64,000 nucleotides of DNA, taken from JAHDCJ01 sp039028895 (GTDB lineage: Bacteria > Bacteroidota > Bacteroidia > Chitinophagales > Saprospiraceae). Position 1 is the first letter of the stretch. Each line of letters starts with the position of its first letter. The stretch covers positions 61,584 to 125,583 of the forward strand of contig JBCCHF010000015.1 in NCBI GenBank assembly GCA_039028895.1, given 5' to 3'. The notes beneath the pieces were generated by a model. That model had not been told where the DNA came from. It saw nothing but the letters and a program-made list of their open reading frames with translations, and did not search any database. Below are positions 15,803-24,093 of this stretch, piece by piece. Both the position numbers and the translations under genes were made by a program.

Positions 15803-17116
15803 TTATTTGAATCGGATGGCTTTTACCGGTTCTATCCTTGTAACGAGGTAGGAAGGAATAATAAGTACAAGTACTGTAATTACAAGGGTTCCAATGTTTA
15901 AAAGGGCAATGGTAACAAGATTGATATTGACAGGAGCGACGGAAACATAATAAGATTCTTCAGGAAGTGTAATAAGGCCAAACTGGTGTTGTAAAAGACA
16001 AATGCCGATACCCAATAAATTACCGAGGACTAATCCGAAACCAATGATGTAAGTGGCATGATAAAGAAATATTTTACGCACTGACCAGTTACGGATACCC
16101 AGAGATTTGAGTGTACCGATCATATTGGTCCGCTCTAGGATGAGTATCATTAAGGCCGTTGTCATATTGATTACAGAAACGATGATCATCAAAGCCACAA
16201 TGAGCCGTTCATTAACATCCTGTAACTCCAGCCAGCCAAATATGCCCGGGTAAAGTTCACGGATCGTGCTTGAATAGAGATCCTGCCCAATATAGGTGTA
16301 GTAGACAAAATCACCCATGATGTCCAGATCTCTGATATCATCAATAAAAACTTCGAAACCGCTGACTTCATCTTCAGCCCAACTATTTAATTTCTGTATC
16401 TGACGGATATCGACGAGTGCAAATTTCTTGTCGTATTCCTCCAGTCCCGTTTTGTAAACGCCAGTAATCTTGAAGCGCCTGATGATCTGTTGGCCATCTT
16501 CAACAAAGTAAATATCGAAAGTGTCATCAAGCCCGACTTTGAGTCTTTTGGAAGTCGATTCGGAGATTAAAATTGACCTCGTTGGATCTGTCGCATGCAG
16601 GTTGAGGGTATCCCCATCGACCAGGTATTTTTGTAGAAAATCCCAGTCGTAATCTTTTCCAATACCTTTCAGGACGATCCCTTCGAGTTGACTGTCGGTT
16701 TTGATAATACCAGCTTTATTGGCAAAAACCTGCACATGACGAATACCTCCTTTGGTAAGGGTTTCCGTCTCAATCACATTTCCGAAAAGGTTGTATTCCT
16801 TATAATAAGGTATCCTGTCTACATCTCTTAATGGCACAATCCCCTCTTGTCCGCCTCTGTAAAAGTCCTGATCCATGCTAATCGGGATAGACTCTATGGA
16901 GTTATCCACCATATAGTGATTAATATGGATATGCCCCCAAAAACCGAAAATTTTGTCACTGATCTCCTTTTTAAACCCTGAGACTAAAGCCGTAGCAATT
17001 ATCATTACCGCCATACTGATCATAATGGCGACAATAGCAATACGCATTATCTTTCCTGAAAAGGAATTCCTGGTATTGGCAGCTACTCTTTTGGCAATAA
17101 AAAATTCGAGGTTCAT
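15803..17116 (-). CDS. LolC/LolE-type ABC transporter permease
   Basis: A 437-residue inner-membrane permease of the FtsX/MacB fold: one N-terminal helix (about 26-48, IAIVAIMISMAVMIIATALV), a large periplasmic domain to about residue 300, then three helices with the FtsX-type pattern MLILERTNMIGTLKSLGI. The N terminus (FFIAKRVAAN) resembles LolC/E, which with LolD extract lipoproteins from the inner membrane for delivery to LolA. No ATPase gene is adjacent, so the partner must be encoded elsewhere. A different MacB-like substrate is possible. Confidence 0.82.
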   Translation of the reverse strand: MNLEFFIAKRVAANTRNSFSGKIMRIAIVAIMISMAVMIIATALVSGFKKEISDKIFGFWGHIHINHYMVDNSIESIPISMDQDFYRGGQEGIVPLRDVDRIPYYKEYNLFGNVIETETLTKGGIRHVQVFANKAGIIKTDSQLEGIVLKGIGKDYDWDFLQKYLVDGDTLNLHATDPTRSILISESTSKRLKVGLDDTFDIYFVEDGQQIIRRFKITGVYKTGLEEYDKKFALVDIRQIQKLNSWAEDEVSGFEVFIDDIRDLDIMGDFVYYTYIGQDLYSSTIRELYPGIFGWLELQDVNERLIVALMIIVSVINMTTALMILILERTNMIGTLKSLGIRNWSVRKIFLYHATYIIGFGLVLGNLLGIGICLLQHQFGLITLPEESYYVSVAPVNINLVTIALLNIGTLVITVLVLIIPSYLVTRIEPVKAIRFK

Positions 17117-17247
17117 TCCGGGTAGTGGGTTGGAACTGAATTGAAAACGGGAAATTAGTTCTTTTTATTGAATTGGGTAGTGGAAATTTCACCATCATCC
17201 CGGATAGGCCGAATTTCATATCTTTATCGCCAGTCAAAATTCAACTT

Positions 17248-19620
17248 ATGCCGTCTTTCCAGGATATTCTCGCTCCGGTTTTACATTTTTATCTGAATCG
17301 CCTTGCTCGTCAGAATTTGCCGAAAGGTAATTCTACCATCAAAGCCAATGATCTGGATGGTGAAGTCGAAATGCTCATTGACAAATGGGGTGTAGCGCAT
17401 ATTTATGCTGATTCCATGAATGACCTTTGTTTTGCACAGGGTTATTTTCATGCGCAAAGTCGTCTTTTTCAAATGGAAATGGGACGCAGACTGGCTTCAG
17501 GAACCATCTCAGAAGTGGTTGGTCCGGATGCATTGCCAGTCGACCGGGTGATCAGAACGCTGGGCATAAGGCAGGCAGGCTTAAAGGATTTGGAAGTAAT
17601 CAAAAGTGATCCTGACCTGGTCCCACTTTATCAACGGTATACCGATGGGATTAACCATTACATAACCAGTTTCAGCAAAAAACTGCCTATTGAGTTTAAA
17701 ATGCTCAGGATCACTCCTGCACCCTGGTCACTAGAGGACTCTATGGCACTTGGAAAACTGATCGGCTTCCAAATGTCTTATGGCTGGTTAACCGAACTGG
17801 AAAAACAACGGATCGCAGATACCGTCGGGCCTGATTTAGCTGCTGAACTGGATATTCACTATCGTAAGGACAACCAAGTCATTCTTCCGAAAGGCAATCA
17901 GACTTACGCCTACCAGGATGACGGCAAACTGGCCGCCTTCAATGGCCCTTATCTCAAACCGCTAGGTGGTAGCAACAACTGGTCTGTTAGTCCGGGAAGA
18001 ACAAAAGATGGTGCAGCGTACGTTTGTAATGATCCACATTTGCCGATTTCACTACCTTCTATATGGATAGAAAACCATCTTACATGTGGTGACTTTGAAG
18101 TAACCGGTGTCACCATTCCCGGACTGCCCTTTGTGCTTGTTGGTCACAATAAACATATCGGCTGGGGAACAACACTTGCTTTTACTGATGTCCAGGATTC
18201 CTATATCGAAGAATTTGTAGACACAACATGCGAATCGTACAAGTTTGGCAACACCACAAAGAAGGCTGAAAAGCGCATTGAGAAAATTCCCGTAAAGGGT
18301 TGGAAAAATCCCCATGAAGAAACAGTGATCTCCACACATCATGGGCCTGTTATTTCGGATGTTTTGGGTTACCCCAATAAAAAGATTGCCATTAAGTCAA
18401 CAGCCTTGATGCCTTCCAAGCAAATATTGGGATTTTATAAGCTTAATAAAGCCCGGAACTGGAATGAATTTGTCGACGCCATGTCAAACATTGATTCTCC
18501 AGGATTGAACATTGTTTATGGGGATACCGACAACAATATAGGGTATTACGTAACCGGGAAAGTGCCTATCCGTCCAGGAAATCGCCACGACTATCTGCCG
18601 AGAGATGGCAGTACAGGGCTTGATGAATGGCAAGGTTATGTCCCTTTTGAAGAAATGCCACATGCTTTTAATCCGCCGGAAGGTTTTGTAGCGACGTGTA
18701 ACAACAAAATCGTAGGTGATGACTTCCCACACGATCTCGGAAATTTGTGGATGAACGGTTTCAGGTACAAACGACTGGTCGACCTCTTCGGAGATAACAA
18801 TTCACTCAGTGCAGATGATTTCGCCAAATTCCAGAATGACTTCCATTGTCTCCCTGGCCCCGAACTGGCCGCTTTTTATAAAGATTGGCAAACCAAAGAC
18901 ACCAAAGAAAGTCAGGCTATCGAATACCTGGTCAACTGGGATGGCAACCTGACTGCTGATTCGGTAGGTGGATGTATTTATGAGGTGGTCAAAAATGAGA
19001 TGCTGGAACTGGTAATTGGCAAAAAGCTGGGCAAGACCTACCTTGATCGATTTAAAGGTGTCCCTCCTATCCCAATAGCTCTAAGTTTATCGGCCTTTTT
19101 CGGGCATGATACAACTGCACTTCTCAGAATTTTAAATAATGGAGATTCGTGGTGGAATACTGAAGCTGGTGGGACTCAGTCGATTCTTGGGGACTCCCTG
19201 AAGAAAGCCATTGAGTGGTTAACCGAAACCTTGGGCAACAATGTAGACGAATGGCATTGGGGCAGATTGCACACCATTGCTTTTCATCACAGTTTTTCTG
19301 AAAAGGCACCTGTCGGGAAAATCCTTGATGCAGGAGAATTTGCAGTACCAGGTAATCATGACACTTTATGCCAGATGTCATACATCCCGGATAAACCTTA
19401 TGGGAAACATTTGATTGCTCCTTCCTATCGACAAATTATCAATATGCAGGATTTTGATGCTTCACTTAATGTATTACCGCCCGGGCAATCCGCCAATCAT
19501 CTAAGTCCGAATTATGGTGATCAGATTGATCCATGGTTAAAGGGTGATTATAAGCCGATGTTGTGGTCAAGGGATAAGATAGAGGGGGTGACTGTTCGGA
19601 GAACTACTTTTGCCACTTAA
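17248..19620 (+). CDS. Penicillin acylase-family Ntn hydrolase
   Basis: A 790-residue single-chain precursor of the penicillin acylase/acyl-homoserine-lactone acylase family, which self-cleaves so that an internal serine becomes the N-terminal nucleophile. The nucleophile region reads GGSNNW with Ser242, and the nearby CNDPHLP and later SDVLGY/ALMPSKQ segments match the beta chain. The alpha-chain motifs IDKWGVAHIYA and FAQGYFHAQSRLFQME are intact. The start is placed at ATG 17248; the frame is open from 17173, but that part is not family-like. No signal peptide is visible with either start, which is unusual. It ends convergently with glpD, overlapping by 17 bases. Substrate unknown. Confidence 0.88.
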   Translation: MPSFQDILAPVLHFYLNRLARQNLPKGNSTIKANDLDGEVEMLIDKWGVAHIYADSMNDLCFAQGYFHAQSRLFQMEMGRRLASGTISEVVGPDALPVDRVIRTLGIRQAGLKDLEVIKSDPDLVPLYQRYTDGINHYITSFSKKLPIEFKMLRITPAPWSLEDSMALGKLIGFQMSYGWLTELEKQRIADTVGPDLAAELDIHYRKDNQVILPKGNQTYAYQDDGKLAAFNGPYLKPLGGSNNWSVSPGRTKDGAAYVCNDPHLPISLPSIWIENHLTCGDFEVTGVTIPGLPFVLVGHNKHIGWGTTLAFTDVQDSYIEEFVDTTCESYKFGNTTKKAEKRIEKIPVKGWKNPHEETVISTHHGPVISDVLGYPNKKIAIKSTALMPSKQILGFYKLNKARNWNEFVDAMSNIDSPGLNIVYGDTDNNIGYYVTGKVPIRPGNRHDYLPRDGSTGLDEWQGYVPFEEMPHAFNPPEGFVATCNNKIVGDDFPHDLGNLWMNGFRYKRLVDLFGDNNSLSADDFAKFQNDFHCLPGPELAAFYKDWQTKDTKESQAIEYLVNWDGNLTADSVGGCIYEVVKNEMLELVIGKKLGKTYLDRFKGVPPIPIALSLSAFFGHDTTALLRILNNGDSWWNTEAGGTQSILGDSLKKAIEWLTETLGNNVDEWHWGRLHTIAFHHSFSEKAPVGKILDAGEFAVPGNHDTLCQMSYIPDKPYGKHLIAPSYRQIINMQDFDASLNVLPPGQSANHLSPNYGDQIDPWLKGDYKPMLWSRDKIEGVTVRRTTFAT

Positions 19621-21286
19621 GAACAGCCTTGTACGCTTTTTCAAAGGCAGTAATCTGGGCCTTTTGCTGGTCTTCCGAGAGACCAAGTAGTTTCGCGAGG
19701 TCTTCAGCTATTTTGGGATACATCTTTTCAAGTTTATCTCTTTCGAAATACAAACGGCCGGTCCGCCTTATCAAGTAATCGTTGAGGTTCGTCACCATTT
19801 CGAAATTAACCCCGTACCAAACTTCGGCCAATCTGATACTATCTTCAGGCTCCATGCCTTCTGACAGGTAGTCCAGATTTTTCTCTAAAATGGAGACCGC
19901 ATTGGTCCCATATTTCCAAAACAGATTTGCAATATGAGATTCTTCAACTTTATAGGATTCTGCTTGATTGACTAAAGCCGCCAGGAAAGCCCTCATCTCT
20001 TCATTCGTGTCAAACTTGGCTCCTGAAACTTTTATTTTATGGGTTTTGCAGGATTTGAGATGTTTATAATTTTCTGATGATTCTTTCAGGTCATTGGCTA
20101 CCTTGTCCACTATTCGTTCAGCCATTTTTCTGTAACCAGTCAATTTTCCACCTGCAATAGATATTAAGCCTGAATCAGAGACAAAGACTTCATCTTTTCG
20201 TGAAAGCTCAGAGGGATCTTTTCCATCTTCATGAATCAATGGCCGTAATCCTGACCATGTAGAAATAACATCAGCAGGTTTGATGTTAACCCCTGGGAAA
20301 ATCGTGTTTGCGGCTTTTAAAATGTAATTAACATCATTTCCGTCGGCTTCCGGGGCATCAATTTCTTTTGTATAATTTGTATCTGTTGTGCCTATATAAG
20401 TTATGCCTTCCCTGGGAATAGCAAAAACCATGCGGCCATCATCCATCACATCAAAGTATACAGACTGTTGTACAGGCAGTTTATGATAATTGACTACAAC
20501 ATGAACCCCTTTGGTCAGGTGTAATCGCTTCCCTGAAATCTTTACCTGGTCCAGTTTTCTGACCTTATCCACCCATGGACCGGCTGCATTTACGATTTTC
20601 CGTGCCTGGATCGTCACGAGTTTCCCATCAATTCTGTCTTTTACAACTGCTCCTTGCACTGCACCTTTATCGTCATAAAGGAATTTTTCGGCTTCTGCAT
20701 AGTTGAGACAAATGGCCCCCTGACCAACAGCAGTCTTCATAATTTCTATAGTGAGGCGGGCATCATCTGTACGATATTCGTAATACAAACCACCGCCTTG
20801 CAGGATATCTTTTCTCAGTAGTGGTTCAGCTTTCAAGGTTTTTTTCTTAGACAGCATTTTGCGCTGTTCCTCTTTTTCTACTCCAGCTAGTTTGTCATAG
20901 ATCCAGAGCCCAAAGGAGCTCATTCTTTTTCCCAACGAACCACCTTCGATTATAGGTAATAACATTTTTTCCGGAAGGACAATATGACGGGCGATCCTAT
21001 GGACAATAGCACGTTCCTTACCGACTTCTCTCACCAGGCCGACCTCCATTTGTTTTAAATATCTCAGTCCCCCGTGAATGAGCTTGGTTGACCTGCTTGA
21101 GGTACCCCAGGAAAAATCTTCCTTTTCGACAAGAATAACCTTCAAGCCTCTACATACGGCATCCAGAGCAATTCCTGCACCGGTAATACCTCCACCAACA
21201 ACCAGAAGGTCGAAATAGTCATTGTCGACTTTTGTTAACAGTTCATTTCTGGAAAGTGCGGAGAAATGGTTGCTGATCATAATCAA
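19604..21286 (-). CDS. glpD: Glycerol-3-phosphate dehydrogenase/oxidase
   Basis: FAD-dependent membrane-associated enzyme that oxidises sn-glycerol 3-phosphate to dihydroxyacetone phosphate and passes electrons to quinone. The 560-residue protein has the FAD-binding loop LVVGGGITGAGIALDAV near residues 28-44, the SSRSTKLIHGGLRYL stretch, and a conserved GTTDTNY and ISIAGGKLTGYRKMAE. The C-terminal DAO_C-like helical domain is present. A second Met at position 3 is an alternative start. It is the only glp gene here. Confidence 0.93.
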   Translation of the reverse strand: MIMISNHFSALSRNELLTKVDNDYFDLLVVGGGITGAGIALDAVCRGLKVILVEKEDFSWGTSSRSTKLIHGGLRYLKQMEVGLVREVGKERAIVHRIARHIVLPEKMLLPIIEGGSLGKRMSSFGLWIYDKLAGVEKEEQRKMLSKKKTLKAEPLLRKDILQGGGLYYEYRTDDARLTIEIMKTAVGQGAICLNYAEAEKFLYDDKGAVQGAVVKDRIDGKLVTIQARKIVNAAGPWVDKVRKLDQVKISGKRLHLTKGVHVVVNYHKLPVQQSVYFDVMDDGRMVFAIPREGITYIGTTDTNYTKEIDAPEADGNDVNYILKAANTIFPGVNIKPADVISTWSGLRPLIHEDGKDPSELSRKDEVFVSDSGLISIAGGKLTGYRKMAERIVDKVANDLKESSENYKHLKSCKTHKIKVSGAKFDTNEEMRAFLAALVNQAESYKVEESHIANLFWKYGTNAVSILEKNLDYLSEGMEPEDSIRLAEVWYGVNFEMVTNLNDYLIRRTGRLYFERDKLEKMYPKIAEDLAKLLGLSEDQQKAQITAFEKAYKAVLKWQK

Positions 21287-21303
21287 AATTAGTGGTCTAA
21301 AAT

Positions 21304-21336
21304 AACAAAACCAATCCTTGAGGGATTGGTTTTGTT
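21304..21336 (-). terminator. Strong hairpin between the coiled-coil gene and glpD
   Basis: A perfect inverted repeat with 14-base arms (AACAAAACCAATCC and its complement) and a 5-base loop, followed on the minus strand by a T-rich stretch. It lies downstream of the 21396-22367 gene and so probably ends its transcript before glpD. Confidence 0.65.
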
Positions 21337-21360
21337 ACATTAAATTATTTTTAAGTTTCA

Positions 21361-21388
21361 GGCTATCATTATTATTAATCTGATAGCC
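21361..21388 (-). terminator. Second hairpin after the coiled-coil gene
   Basis: Inverted repeat GGCTATCA ... TGATAGCC with a 12-base AT-rich loop, starting 8 bases past the coiled-coil gene stop. It has no clear T-run and may act with the stronger hairpin just beyond it. Confidence 0.4.
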
Positions 21389-21395
21389 AGACTCC

Positions 21396-22367
21396 TTACT
21401 TCAGGTCAAATTGCTTTTTGCCTGAGAGATAGCCTTTATTATAGATTTCAGCGATATAGCTCCCTTGTTCGAAATCTGTATCACCTTTCATCCAATCGAC
21501 ACATACGTCAATTTTGTCATTGGTATAGTCAAATCCCTGGCTTATGGTATAACGTGTACGTTCGCCGGAAACAGGATCTTCAAATGAGCCTGAGCCCATG
21601 CTTTCTATAGCTAGCGTTTCTCCTCTTGGATTGATAATACGGACAAATACCGCATTAGCTCCTGGGTCTGTCACTCTGTTTTCATCAAGTTCGAAACAGA
21701 TTTTCAATTTATCCGTTTTCTTGGCTGCCTTGACTTCTTTTTCGACACCGTTTTCTTTAACTCTCAAAGGCATCACTGAGATGAAGGAGGTCTTGAGAAC
21801 TGAACCAACTTCTACTTTAGCACTGAGTTTCTCTCTTTCTTCTGCCAGTGCTTCATTTTCTTTGGTGAGTTCTTCTGTTTCGACATTCTTTTCTTCCACA
21901 ATCCCTTCCAATTCAGTTTTGGCCTGAGTCAAGGCCACTGTTTGACCTGTGAGTTCTTCATTTTCGGCCTTCAGCGCTTCAATTTCCTGAAGGTAGGCAG
22001 CTGTTTGAGATTTGAATTCTTCAATCATGGTTTTGGCATCAGCCAATTCTTTTTTACTGGAAGCTCCTCTTCGGATTGCACGGTCAATCTTTTCCTTTGC
22101 AACTTTGAGTTCTTCTTTTTGCTCTTCAATCTGTGCATACAGATCGTCGTTTTCTTCCTGTAGGACTTCAAGCTGAGCAACGGCTTCATCGTAATTATCT
22201 TTTAACTCAAGACGCAATTGTTCGGATTCTGTCAATTCTTCTTGAGTTGTTTCAAGTACTTGTTTACTCTGCATTTTTTCATAAAGCAGGTAGATGTTGA
22301 GGCCGAGCAATACGGCTACTGCTACACCAAGTACTATTGGCAAAGTGTTGTTCTTCTTTTCAGGCAT
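21396..22367 (-). CDS. Membrane-anchored coiled-coil protein of unknown function
   Basis: A 323-residue protein with a short N-terminal cytoplasmic segment, one hydrophobic helix (about 9-29, LPIVLGVAVAVLLGLNIYLL), a long Glu/Lys/Leu-rich coiled coil (about 35-190) and a C-terminal beta-rich domain (about 195-323) containing KICFELDENRVTDPG and GSYIAEIYNKGYLSGK. The C-terminal domain is probably periplasmic. I do not recognise a named family; similar anchor-coil-domain proteins of unknown role occur across Bacteroidota. It is a single-gene transcript bounded by hairpins downstream and by the divergent exonuclease gene. Confidence 0.7.
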   Translation of the reverse strand: MPEKKNNTLPIVLGVAVAVLLGLNIYLLYEKMQSKQVLETTQEELTESEQLRLELKDNYDEAVAQLEVLQEENDDLYAQIEEQKEELKVAKEKIDRAIRRGASSKKELADAKTMIEEFKSQTAAYLQEIEALKAENEELTGQTVALTQAKTELEGIVEEKNVETEELTKENEALAEEREKLSAKVEVGSVLKTSFISVMPLRVKENGVEKEVKAAKKTDKLKICFELDENRVTDPGANAVFVRIINPRGETLAIESMGSGSFEDPVSGERTRYTISQGFDYTNDKIDVCVDWMKGDTDFEQGSYIAEIYNKGYLSGKKQFDLK

Positions 22368-22642
22368 AGGTTTAGGCTTTAGGGGGAATGGTTAATGATT
22401 AGGTTAGGTTTAGTTAGGTATAAAGGTATTAGAAAATAACCAGATTTAACTAAAGATCTGATATTACTGCCAAACGGACGAAAAACTATGCCAAATCATG
22501 ATTTTTCCACATTTGACCCAGTCTGGGCGTTAGTTTTGACACTAAAATGAAAATCAGCATTTATCGATGCGATTTTAGACGCTAAATTCCAATTGAATTA
22601 CCTAATTTAGCCGTTTAAGTTTTTCAAAAAATACCTTAATCT

Positions 22643-23356
22643 ATGGATTTAACTTCCATCCTGTTTCTCGACATTGAAACGGTTTCCGGTAAGGCATCAT
22701 ATAATGAGCTAAATGAAGATTTTCAAGAACTATGGCAACTGAAAATGAAGTCGATTTACAGGAAAGAAGAACCACCTGTCCCTGAAGAAGCTTATGAGGA
22801 CAAGGCTGGCATTTTTGCTGAATTTGGGAAAATCGTTTGTATCTCTGTAGGCATTCTGACCAAAGACAGTGAAGGCAATTTGTCAATGCGCCTCAAATCT
22901 TATGCTCATGATGACGAATCCATCTTACTTAAAGAATTTTCCGACCTCCTCGAGAAGAACCGTAAGCTCATCAGACTCTGTGGGCACAATATCAGGGAAT
23001 TCGATATTCCTTATATCTGCCGAAGATTGATCATCAACCAACTGCCACTCCCCCGCATGCTGGATATCTCTGGGAAAAAACCATGGGAACTTGAATATCT
23101 CATGGATACCATGTTGATGTGGCGATTTGGAGACTACAAAAACTACACAAAACTAAGCCTGCTGACTGCCGTTTTTGGAATTCCCACCCCAAAGGACGAC
23201 ATAGATGGCAGTGAAGTTGGTCGGGTTTATTGGCAGGAAAAGGACCTTGAGCGCATAGCTATCTATTGTCAAAAAGATGTTGTTGCGGTTGCTCAATTAG
23301 TGCTCAAATTTCAAAGACTTGACCTTATTCCTGAAGAAAACGTCCACTACACCTAA
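22643..23356 (+). CDS. Predicted 3'-5' exonuclease related to the PolB exonuclease domain
   Basis: A 237-residue DnaQ-like nuclease of the DNA_pol_B_exo2 type. The first acidic motif is FLDIETV (Asp10, Glu12), the second region is LCGHNIREFDIPYI, and the third carries IYCQKDVVAVAQLV with the final Asp, so the metal-binding carboxylates look complete. The protein is probably cytoplasmic and acts on single-stranded DNA or RNA ends; no polymerase domain is attached. rpe follows 15 bases downstream, probably on the same transcript. Confidence 0.85.
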   Translation: MDLTSILFLDIETVSGKASYNELNEDFQELWQLKMKSIYRKEEPPVPEEAYEDKAGIFAEFGKIVCISVGILTKDSEGNLSMRLKSYAHDDESILLKEFSDLLEKNRKLIRLCGHNIREFDIPYICRRLIINQLPLPRMLDISGKKPWELEYLMDTMLMWRFGDYKNYTKLSLLTAVFGIPTPKDDIDGSEVGRVYWQEKDLERIAIYCQKDVVAVAQLVLKFQRLDLIPEENVHYT

Positions 23357-23371
23357 AAATATCCAAGGAAC

Positions 23372-24046
23372 ATGCCTAAACATCTAATTGCTCCATCAAT
23401 GCTGGCGTCTGATTTCACTAAACTACGTGAAGAAATTGAAGTTGTAAATCAAAGTGAAGCAGACTGGTTTCATCTTGATGTAATGGACGGTGTATTTGTG
23501 CCCAATATCAGTTTTGGCATGGATATCATCAAAGCCATGAAGCCATATGCCACTAAACCTTTTGATGTGCATTTGATGATCGCAAATCCAGATCCTTACA
23601 TTCCCGAGTTTGTTGACAAAGGTGCTGATATTATTTCCGTTCATTATGAAACATGCCCGCATTTGCACCGGACTATACAACATATTAAAGATTCAGGTGC
23701 TCAGGCTAGTGTAGCATTAAATCCGGCAACACCTGTTTCAGTGTTAGATGATGTATTGGAAGACCTGGACATGGTGTTGATCATGTCGGTCAATCCAGGT
23801 TTTGGTGGCCAGAAATTCATATACAGAGCACTTGCCAAAATTAAAGCCTTGAAAGAGCAGTTAATCATCAGAAACCTGAATACTATTATTGAAGTTGATG
23901 GAGGAGTCGGCCTGCAAAATGCAGAGTCAGTCCTGTCTGCAGGTGCTGATGTACTAGTTGCAGGTTCTGCGGTTTTCAAATCGGAAAACCCTACTGAAAC
24001 TATTAAGAAATTAAAGTCAATAGAGATAAATACTCTAATGGTCTGA
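23372..24046 (+). CDS. rpe: Ribulose-phosphate 3-epimerase
   Basis: TIM-barrel enzyme interconverting ribulose 5-phosphate and xylulose 5-phosphate in the pentose phosphate pathway. The 224-residue protein has APSMLASDF at the N terminus, the metal/catalytic stretch FHLDVMDGVFVPNISFG, the DVHLMI His motif, MSVNPGFGGQKFI and EVDGGV with the second catalytic Asp. Length and motifs are canonical. Confidence 0.95.
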   Translation: MPKHLIAPSMLASDFTKLREEIEVVNQSEADWFHLDVMDGVFVPNISFGMDIIKAMKPYATKPFDVHLMIANPDPYIPEFVDKGADIISVHYETCPHLHRTIQHIKDSGAQASVALNPATPVSVLDDVLEDLDMVLIMSVNPGFGGQKFIYRALAKIKALKEQLIIRNLNTIIEVDGGVGLQNAESVLSAGADVLVAGSAVFKSENPTETIKKLKSIEINTLMV

Positions 24047-24093
24047 AAAACGACCAACGTTTAAACCGAATACCACGTTAAACGAAAGGATTA

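Noticed and set aside
17173..17247. Upstream start of the penicillin-acylase gene as a signal peptide
   Set aside because: The added 25 residues contain no hydrophobic core and overlap a TATCTTTA promoter-like box.
24057..24078. Inverted repeat CGTTTAA/TTAAACG after rpe
   Set aside because: Seven-pair AT-rich stem without a T-run; not convincing as terminator or operator.
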